Shown one piece after another: positions 56,750 through 64,000 of a stretch of 64,000 nt of DNA. Below the pieces are notes generated by a model, which made no database searches, was not told the DNA's origin, and saw nothing but the letters and a program-made list of their open reading frames with translations. How positions within the stretch are numbered: position 1 is the first letter of the stretch; each line of letters starts with the position of its first letter. The DNA lies in assembly GCF_000835495.1 (NCBI RefSeq), contig NW_015622541.1:620001-684000 (forward strand), read 5' to 3'. Made by a program: the position numbers and the translations under genes. The DNA comes from Cladophialophora immunda. Its lineage: Eukaryota > Ascomycota > Eurotiomycetes > Chaetothyriales > Herpotrichiellaceae.

Positions 56750-59400
56750 TCAAGGGAAGGCAGTCTGGACATCTAAACCAAAGAGACTAGTATTCAACCA
56801 ATCCCAATCCATGTCAATAGGGAATCCTAGCAGTGTAGGATCCTCGAAAGTGACCATCTCGGCCGAATACTGCAGCCCAGCGGATGCGACTGTATCTGCC
56901 GTTGACATTGGTTGCGTGGCAGCCGGTTGTTGAGATTCCTGTCGTGCTAAATGTCCGCGAAAAGCCGCCGTCTTGTCGTTCAGAAGCGTAAGCGCTGCCA
57001 GACACTTTTGTGCCGGGTCCCTCGATATGTTTAGCCTTTCATACCTGTCAAGAATATGTATCGCTTGCTGCCAAGTCCGGTCGAGGTCTGTCTGGCCAAA
57101 GTTGACGAGAGGTATCGGATATACTCGAGCCGCCAGAATTGTAGTCGCCGCCGTGTAGACAACTACACCCTAGTCAGTTTTACATCCGTGTCAGCTGCAT
57201 CACAGGACCATACAGATCACATTGTACCAGTAGGCTGGAAGAACACTGTACACACGTCAGCGTAACATGGGGAATTAGCAGCCAGCGGTACGCGCCTGGC
57301 GTTTCTCCCGAAATCCTCATTCAGCTGAGAGATTAGTTCTTGAGCAGACTTAATACATATGATTGCAGATCGAACAAGGATTGACTGTTTTACAGAGAGT
57401 TCATCTGACAATAGTTTCGACGTGGGATGATAATTTTGTTTGGAAGTCAATTGTGCAAGAAACGGCCTAAAGAGGAGGATACGGGTGAACAAAAATCTAC
57501 ACAAAGTCAGAGTCGAACAGACGTCCTGGATGCTGCAAATATACCGATTTTGAAGCACACGAGACTGGTGCAGGAAAACACCTCGGGCCTCCTTGTCGGA
57601 CCGGTCCGGGTCACGTTTTGCTGAATCGAGGAATCTGGGAAGAGAACTCCAGAAAAAGTTCAGCTTCTCCTCGATATCAACAACAAACCGATAATGAGGT
57701 TCTTTCAGAGAAGAGGAGGATCTAGTCGTCTTGGTTGTGTCGCTAGGATCTGTCGTCGCATAGAATTGTGACGTTACTTCTGTGAGTATACCGTGGAGCT
57801 TCATTGTTTGGATGAAAAACTCAAGCTCCGATGGCTGGTCTGATGGCTGTCTGTTCTCTACGTCGACATCCGTGGACAGGTACTCGTCGTCGACGGCTGA
57901 AGGTAGTGGAATTGATTGAGCCGGAAATTCAGAGATTGTTGCAGGAAAGGACAATGTATGCGCGACAATCCTGCACATGTAAGTAGCACGTCTTTAAATT
58001 TCAGCGGACTCCTTACCGTTCTAGAAGAATGCAGCCATGCCATACTCGTCGAAACATCTCTTTCTCGCACTGGGTCATGAATGACATGGAGAATTCCCGT
58101 CGAAGACCCAAAGATTGAGCAGTGCGTACGGCCGTTCCTAGAATCGCCCAGCACCTCGACTGGTTATTGATGCTCTGGAAGTATTGTGCCACCAAAAGCA
58201 AGCTTTGAACCGTCTCAAATGTTCCCAGTTCAGTAACATCAAAGCACAGGAGTCGTTGACCACGCTCGTAATATGAAGCGGCTGAGCTTGCACGTGCTTC
58301 GGCGGACAAGGCCAGGTTCATTTGGCAAGAAAGGGCAAAAATGACGTTCAAATTGCAATGGAACAACCTTGTTGGAGGTATTCCTTCACCCGTCCACAGT
58401 GAGTTGTACTGTCTCTTGAAAGATGGCCTGTGAACGAACGGGAATATGGGGTGAATTTCCGCCCAGTAGAGTCTCATTAAGTCGTCGGCAACAGCTCGAA
58501 CAGGAAGAATATAACCTGGATCGTCTTTCTGAACTTTTCCAGCCGGTTGTGGAAGTCCGGTAGAATTGAGCTTAACTGAATCACTGTATGGAAGTTGCGA
58601 ATCAGTCTCGGAGAGGTCACGGACTTGTCGCAAGAAACCCATTGACGGCGCACGCTGGACGGATTTAGACCATTGAAGGAACTCAGTTTCCTCAGCAGCC
58701 CCTGGGATATTCCTGTGCATATTCTTGACAGATGCACTTGGTAATTGATCTCTTCCTGGCAGGGCGTGATCCGATGCGAAGGAATCGGATGATAGGCCTC
58801 CCGATGGGCGGAAGAGATCATCGCTTCTGACAACCGATGGCTGATTGGAAAGATCGTGTTCGGAGCTGCTTGCGTCAACAGCGGTAGGGTCATCTAAATC
58901 ATCATTAGTGAGTGAGGCTGTGACTGTGCCAAGAATAGGATGGATCGAAAGGATTGGTGTGGTGGCAGTGGCGGTGGCGGTGGCGGTAGCGACGGCAGCA
59001 GTTGCCGATGTTGCAGCAGTAATCGTTGTCGAATTCGGTCTTGGGTGACCTCGTCGTTGTTCTAGCTCAAAAATCTTCCTTTCGAGCTGCTGAATATAAG
59101 ACTGGCTGAGAAAGTGTTTAGCTACGTTTGCAGAAGAACATATTGCATTCGCACACCTTTGAGCAATATCGCGACCTTTCTCCATGTATGTGCATTCTGT
59201 TTCAGCCAGGCCGCGCCTTTGGCAAGGTCCACATGCTGATACACTGTCAGACAGTGGGCATAAGGCACCAGCATCACCGGCAGACCTGGACGTAGCCCAT
59301 CACACCGGGTTTTGCGTTGGCGACAAGATTCACATGCAGCAGCAATCTTGGTCCTTTTTGGTTTTCTGAGCCCTGAGCCTCTGTAACTGTCGTCGCCCAT
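56750..59400 (-). CDS. Zn2Cys6 transcription factor with fungal-specific domain
   Basis: Start ATG 59400. The zinc cluster is split by an intron: CESCRQRKTRCDGLRPA, then CGPCQRRGLAETECTY, giving six cysteines. A second intron precedes YIQQLERKIFELE, a short coiled-coil linker-dimerisation segment. A low-complexity Ala/Thr run (TATATATATT) is coded by a gtggcg-type tandem repeat near 58965-58995. The middle homology region contains LPVRAVADDLMRLYWAEIHP, FPFVHRPSFKRQY, SLGLRREFS and MFRRVWHGCI. Later exons run through 57978-57217 to a last exon ending DVQTAFP at 56750. Lying between the SMP-30 gene and the cyclase, it is the natural candidate regulator of this block. Target sites unknown. Confidence 0.88.
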
Positions 59401-61004
59401 AATTATGAAAGTGGTCGTGATTGAGAGCGAGAATAGTATGATGGTGAGTGTAGATAAGCTCGATCCCTACTTTGGTATGTTACATATTCTCGTGCATAAG
59501 ATGCCGAGGAGGAGGGAGCGTCAGCACCCCCGCAACACCTCCCCACACGCCTAGAAGGGTTAGGGTATCCCGGGGCTGGGGCTCTACGACGTTCACTAGT
59601 ACTTTTAGCGTACACGTGACTTTTGACGTGATTTACACCTAGGGACTTGATGCCCGGAGCAAGCCTATAAGTTAGGCACTGTTTAACTAAAACCTAGGTA
59701 TGCTCTAGGCGCCACACGCCTAAAAGTAGCATGCATGGTCTCGCGCGGCAGGATAGTCTTGGTGACCCTCCTGAGAAAACATACCTTGTACTAGTACCTC
59801 GTACTTGTTGAGCTTCCAGGACGATGCCAAAGGCTAGACACGTCCTGCGCTGCTGAGGAAGCATCATTGAGAGATAGATCTGATTAGTTTAATAAGAGGA
59901 TGGTCAAATGATTCTGATATACCCACTCTTTTAATAAGCGGGCTACAGAAGAGTTTGGAGGGTGTTATGGGCAGCTGGGAGAATCGTGTATTGATTGATA
60001 GGTGTAGACTTGCACGGGCACGATGTTACTGGAGTCCTTGTTGATGTTGGTGGCGCCTGATTCCGGACGCCCTTCCGAGTGACGTCTCCGGATCTATTGT
60101 CATCAAATCACCATTTAATTAAACCTGCAGTCATTCTCCGCATACTTGCTCTATAGCCAACCGGAAACACTCCGTGTCTCGGGATTGTTCCTTGGGGTCA
60201 AATCTCCCTCAAGTTACGGAGTCCCTTGGCGGCTGGAAACGACGAAAGCACCAGGCTACATCATAGAAGGACGAGTTAACACACCTTGTTCCACAAAACT
60301 TATCTAGGCGGTTCTTATCTCTATTCAGAATCACTCCATTGTGTTCACACTATTTTTCACCCAAGCAACTTTTCTCAACTATGTTAGGCAAGGCAGTGCC
60401 AGAAACACTTTGGAAGCGATGTACCGGTAGGTCGATATGTAATTCCAACCTCATCCCATCTGGATCGTTCTTGCAGAGATCTTAATGCTTACTCTGATAC
60501 CGACCAGACCCGAGTTCGCGTCAACGTCCCATCAGCGCCTGACCATGGATTGTTGGTAAAGATATATACGGCTGGTGGTGAAGCTCACGTCTACTCCTAC
60601 CCTGCTCGAATATGTCAACTGTATGCCTAGGAGAACTCCTCAGAACTGAGGTTTGCCCCTTTTTTGTATGGAGGTTAATTTAGCGCTAGGAATCCCGAAA
60701 AGGCCCAAGGGTGCCTAATCGAGCCCCATGAGATCGATGAAGCGCTTCCTAGCAACGCTGTCTGAATGGTTCAATTTGCGACCTTACAGGATTGCCATGA
60801 TGTTAGGTGGCGATGCTACGACACCCGTATATACCAAGGGGGAAGAAGCTAGGAAAAAGGAGTATCGACCCTGTTTTTCACATTCCTTTGAAAGACCTCG
60901 CAAATCAAACAGCTCTCCAATTGTCGTCCCCCATCCTGAAAGGAGGATAGGATGCAACGATCCGAACCCTGGATCCGCGCTGGCTGTTTAGTACATGGCA
61001 TTGG
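59401..61004. other. Intergenic, 1.6 kb
   Basis: Promoter of the regulator on the left; AT-rich filler after. A possible two-exon mini-gene at 60381-60630 is listed separately. No tRNA or repeat recognised. Confidence 0.4.
60381..60630 (+). CDS. Possible small two-exon protein, unknown
   Basis: ATG 60381 opens MLGKAVPETLWKRC and meets a GTAGGT donor at 60427. An acceptor ending at 60478 (cagag) keeps the frame open as DLNAYSDTDQTRVRVNVPSA to a stop at 60630, about 67 residues. Upstream sequence looks like a pyrimidine-rich 5' leader (ttttcacccaagcaacttttctcaact). No family recognised; it could be the start of a truncated gene or chance. Confidence 0.25.
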
Positions 61005-62092
61005 TTAGCATCTGCCTTTCGGCTGTTCCTCAGGTCGCAAAATGGGGTTCAGTTTCAACGTACGAACACATTCGAATGCAGGACAATCTGCGGCAACGGC
61101 GGCAAATTGTTGCTCCCACAACCATTTAACCACCTCACGAGATTGCTCTAAGCCGGGAAAAGTGTGGCTTGAGCTGTACTTCTCTCTGGCACTCTTGTCC
61201 AGCGTGGAATATGCTTCAACGAACCCTACACCAAGCAATATCAGTTTATTGGCCGCACAAATCGATAACAGACGTCTTCTGGCTCCGACGAGCCAGCAGC
61301 GTAGTCATACGAACCGGTCCGAAGAATAAAAATATCGCCCGGGCGGAGCTCGATGTTGGAATCCTCGATAATTTCTTTGACTTCACTCAATCTGATGGCA
61401 TGAGTGCCCAAGGGATCATAGTGAATACCCTTTTTTTCAGCCCAGGCGTAGTAATCGATCAAGACACCCCTCCCCGCAACTCCCGAGGCCGACCACGCTT
61501 CCATGCCATTTACTCCACTGTTGGGATCATCATGTATGTCGCTTTGAGTCACACTGGAGGTTGCTTTAGTCTCTTTGGACTCGGGCAGAGATCTACCTTG
61601 TCATTCCACTCACTTGTTGTAAAACTTAGCCTCATCTTGGTAGGCAAAGTGGCGGAAGCTATCCCACTGGCTACTCCCTTGTGTGTTAAAAGTTATCTGC
61701 ATGAAGGGTTAGCAGCTGATGCGGTTTAGGGTCAAGGCCTGGCACCGACAACGTCGTCATTTATAACCCGGGGTGCCTTGTTAATGATCTGGCGCTCAAA
61801 ACCTCGGCGATTAAGCAGAGGGGGGTCGACAAAGTCAAGAGGTAAACTGTGATGCTTGCGCGATAAGTAGGTAGATGCTCATCAAAAGTCGTCCTAGTCT
61901 GGTCTGTGTGGCTTACTTCAATCCGACTCTGCTGCCAGTCTGAATCTCCTCCTTTACAGCTTTTAGAACAACACTATCTGACAGGTAGTTGAGAGCCCCC
62001 AACTGAGGGTTCTCCCAAACTCCCCATGCTGAGTACGGCGGACTGTTCTTTTCGATGTCCTCAAAGGTTGGAAGGGATTTCGGAACCGACAT
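61005..62092 (-). CDS. Cyclase family (kynurenine-formamidase-like, PF04199-type) hydrolase
   Basis: Five exons can be joined on the minus strand. Exon 1 is 62092-61917 (MSVPKSLPTFEDIEKNSP, YSAWGVWENPQLGALNYLSD). Exon 2 starts at 61846 (LPLDFVDPPLLNRRGFERQI). The next begins near 61712 and contains ITFNTQGSSQWDSFRHFAYQ, the fungal form of the metal/active-site block. Then come GVAGRGVLIDYYAWAEKKGI, RPGDIFILRTG and, after an intron of about 85 bp, FVEAYSTLDKSAREKY and AAVAADCPAFECVRT. The in-frame stop after FVRPIN lies inside that last intron and is spliced out. Family members hydrolyse N-formylkynurenine or other amides/esters with a metal ion; fungal versions are mostly unassigned. Near the amidohydrolase/SMP-30 block and the EthD-like pair. 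Confidence 0.82.
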
Positions 62093-62419
62093 TTTGGGTC
62101 GTATTGAGCCGACCTCTACGTAGGAAAATGCAACAGATTTGTGGGCGATTGAAGCGACGAAATGTTATGCGCTGCAAGAGTGAGACTATGCCCTGGCCAG
62201 CTCAATTGGTGGTTGCTGGTAAAAAGAACGGCCTGACCTGAGCGGACATGACATCTCCGTGACGCCGTCGGAGGTTACAACTTTCCATGGACTCGTAGTT
62301 TGCCACCGGAACCCCGAAGGATTGCTTATTACACAACTTAAAAACGAATTTGATTCTGGAAATTCTTGATGAGTGGACTGCCGGGTTTACCGAGCACAGT
62401 GTTTTTCAGCATTCTTGCG
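62093..62419. promoter_or_regulatory. Divergent region, cyclase / EthD-like gene
   Basis: Only about 330 bases separate two divergent starts, so the promoter is probably shared. Confidence 0.45.
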
Positions 62420-63070
62420 ATGGGTCGCGCCAGCATCGTTCTGTGTGTTGAGGTCAAATCTGATGTCGAGTCGGAGCGGCTTCAACAGTGGGTGCAAAAT
62501 CTTCAGCAGGCCATTCCAACTTGCACCTCCGTGTTCAGACTTCACGCCAGCGACAAGCACGATTCCTTGAAACCGTATAGAGACCAGTATTTAATCAATC
62601 TGGAGGATCCGGAAGCACTTACACAAGCCACGATCGAACGACTTATATCTGAAGCATCGACGCTGTTCTCTTCGTCGGATTGGAACATTTATCACGAAAT
62701 TGCCCGGCGTTCAAGACCTGGGATAGACAACAACGAATATCCACCAATAGGAACAGAATACGTGCAAGTTGGCATGGATCCTACCCTCGGCAGCACTCAA
62801 GACTATCTCGATTGGTTTGAACAGGAACACCAAGGCATGCTCGCTAAAGTTCCCGGTTGGCGTGGCACTCGAAGATATAGGTTGGCTTCAAGGTACGGGA
62901 GCGGGAGAGAACATGCAGCCCTGTTCGTCTCGGCCAGCGAATACGACGTTGAGAACGGCTTGGGAGGTCCCATCTGGCAAGCCTCTATCGACACTCCATG
63001 GACGGAGAGAGTGAGAGACAATCTGGCTCAGGCATATCACCGGCGCACTTGGAAATTCTTGCCACTATAG
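62420..63070 (+). CDS. Dimeric alpha/beta-barrel (EthD-like) protein, copy 1
   Basis: Start ATG 62420 gives 216 residues and matches the start of its paralogue; an in-frame ATG at 62369 would add 17. Two ferredoxin-like halves can be seen: an N-terminal MGRASIVLCVEVKSD strand and a second half with YLDWFEQEHQGMLAKVPGWR and RYRLASRY. The end HRRTWKFLPL is shared with copy 2. EthD-like and related dimeric-barrel proteins help to cyclise, oxidise or degrade aromatic compounds; which applies here is unknown. Convergent to copy 2 with 105 bases between stops. Confidence 0.75.
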   Translation: MGRASIVLCVEVKSDVESERLQQWVQNLQQAIPTCTSVFRLHASDKHDSLKPYRDQYLINLEDPEALTQATIERLISEASTLFSSSDWNIYHEIARRSRPGIDNNEYPPIGTEYVQVGMDPTLGSTQDYLDWFEQEHQGMLAKVPGWRGTRRYRLASRYGSGREHAALFVSASEYDVENGLGGPIWQASIDTPWTERVRDNLAQAYHRRTWKFLPL

Positions 63071-63175
63071 AAAGCCATTAAATACAAAAGCATCATATGC
63101 CTTTCTCTTTATTTAGAGGACTCCGAATCAGTCTTCCGACCAAGGACGCAGACCTGTCTTCCTCTTTTGCTTGGT

Positions 63176-63838
63176 TCACGGCATTATCTCCCAAGTGCGA
63201 CGGTGACTCGGCATCTCCACGTTGGCAATAACTTTTTTAGACCATTCAGACAGCATCGAGCTCTTCCACTGGTCCCCACCCAGCCCGTTTTCTTTTTCAT
63301 ATTGCTGCTGTGCCAGGATTCTCCTCCAGGGTGCTTTTCCATCGCCATGCTCAAACAAGAATTGCCAGCGAGTCCCAATACACCATCCTTGGACCTTGGA
63401 CAGCCGAGGCAGGTGCTCGGTCCGGTACCAGGTGTGGTATTCTTCCATGTGTTCGGGTATAGGAGCCGAGCCAACCTGGACAACTTGACTTCCCGCGGGC
63501 CTCTCATCTCCCTCTAGGTGATGTTGTGTGTCCTTCGAGATTCGTTCGTACACATGCCAATCCGAGTGTTGCAGTGGGCTCTCTTCGCGCATTTCCTTAA
63601 CCAGATCTTTAGTGACCTTGGTCACATCTTCCACCTCAATGAAGTTCTCATATCGGTAAAAATTGGCCTCGATGTCGTCGGCGTCTGTGGCGACCATCTT
63701 TGTACGCAAGTGAAACCCGGGAATCTTTTCTTGAATCTTCTCTCTCCAGCTCGCCAAGACACTTTCATCATCTGATTGAGTAGGATTGAAATAAATCACA
63801 ACGCATCCTGGCGCCATAATAACGGATCTTGTTGTCAA
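63176..63838 (-). CDS. Dimeric alpha/beta-barrel (EthD-like) protein, copy 2
   Basis: 220 residues from ATG 63838; an inner ATG at 63817 starts MAPGCVVIYFNPTQSD, which aligns better with copy 1. Shared blocks: DWHVYERIS versus DWNIYHEIA, HTWYRTEHLPRLSKVQGW versus DWFEQEHQGMLAKVPGW, ENGLGGDQW versus ENGLGGPIW, and HRRTWEIMP. No signal peptide or membrane segment. Sequence divergence is large, so the duplication is old and both copies have been kept intact. Function inferred only from fold and cluster. Confidence 0.75.
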   Translation of the reverse strand: MTTRSVIMAPGCVVIYFNPTQSDDESVLASWREKIQEKIPGFHLRTKMVATDADDIEANFYRYENFIEVEDVTKVTKDLVKEMREESPLQHSDWHVYERISKDTQHHLEGDERPAGSQVVQVGSAPIPEHMEEYHTWYRTEHLPRLSKVQGWCIGTRWQFLFEHGDGKAPWRRILAQQQYEKENGLGGDQWKSSMLSEWSKKVIANVEMPSHRRTWEIMP

Positions 63839-64000
63839 AATGGTGAGAAGGAACGCGGAACGAAGACGGCTTGTGGAATGGAGCGACGCTGCTGTTGATA
63901 TTGAACCTTTATGGGCAGCTTATAGATCATCTTCAGTTGAAGTGCTAGTATTCTATATAAGAATTAACTGTTCGGAGATAGACTCCCGCACCTCCGCATC

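Noticed and set aside
61205..61300. In-frame stop after FVRPIN in the cyclase gene
   Set aside because: It lies inside an intron starting just after RTG; splicing gives RTGFVEAYS, the usual family sequence.
62366..62368. Start of the first EthD-like gene at 62366
   Set aside because: The codon is TTG; ATG 62420 aligns with the paralogue's start.
1..64000. tRNA, rRNA and CRISPR arrays
   Set aside because: No cloverleaf-like gene, rRNA core sequence or regularly spaced direct repeats was recognised by eye. A covariance-model scan would be decisive for tRNAs and other small RNAs.
1..64000. Secondary-metabolite backbone gene (PKS/NRPS) for the cluster-like neighbourhoods
   Set aside because: No ketosynthase, condensation or large adenylation-carrier enzyme is present; the only adenylating enzymes are stand-alone acyl-CoA synthetases.

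Overview
The window is nuclear DNA of a filamentous ascomycete (Pezizomycotina). The evidence is short spliceosomal introns (about 44-110 bp, GT...AG), three Zn2Cys6 regulators, HET and NACHT incompatibility-type genes, a GPR1/FUN34 acetate-permease homologue, an OSTalpha/TMEM184 protein, and many single genes on both strands with no operons. The gene mix (aromatic, phenolic and glycoside catabolism) would suit a plant-associated or soil Eurotiomycete, possibly a black yeast. That placement is inference; no marker gene fixes the species.

Region 1 (1-14.3 kb) is catabolic. It holds two divergent paralogous alpha/beta hydrolases (the left one cut by the window edge), a peroxisomal-type enoyl-CoA isomerase ending in SRL, a five-exon AMP-forming acyl-CoA synthetase, a tannase/feruloyl esterase, a decayed second copy of the acyl-CoA synthetase, and a five-exon acetate-transporter homologue. 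Together they could release, activate and shorten phenolic or fatty acyl side chains (inference).

Region 2 (14.3-28.4 kb) starts with a MITE-like element and a Zn2Cys6 regulator. A probable sugar-use block follows: a second Zn2Cys6 regulator, an MFS sugar transporter and, divergent from it, an atypical GH32 enzyme without a signal peptide. Convergent to GH32 is a broken GH78 alpha-L-rhamnosidase.

Region 3 (28.4-40.3 kb) is an accessory region rich in nonself-recognition genes: a truncated HET fragment, one intact HET gene, a membrane protein resembling DUF7820, and three wrecks in a row (HET-like, NACHT, RING-H2) with frameshifts and in-frame stops.

Region 4 (40.5-50.4 kb) is sparse. It has an SRPBCC protein, a zinc-ribbon protein with an apparent frameshift, an OSTalpha/TMEM184 protein, a GFA-fold protein lacking one usual zinc Cys, and a DEDDy 3'-5' exonuclease-like protein, with a 3.6 kb stretch where no gene is recognised.

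Region 5 (50.9-63.8 kb) is a second catabolic block: an SDR divergent from an amidohydrolase-2/decarboxylase, an SMP-30 lactonase, a Zn2Cys6 regulator, a cyclase-family hydrolase and a convergent pair of homologous dimeric-barrel (EthD-like) proteins. It looks like an uncharacterised degradation cluster for an aromatic or polyketide-like compound and is the best candidate here for an undescribed system.

Exon coordinates were derived by hand from splice signals and reading frame; none is supported by transcripts.
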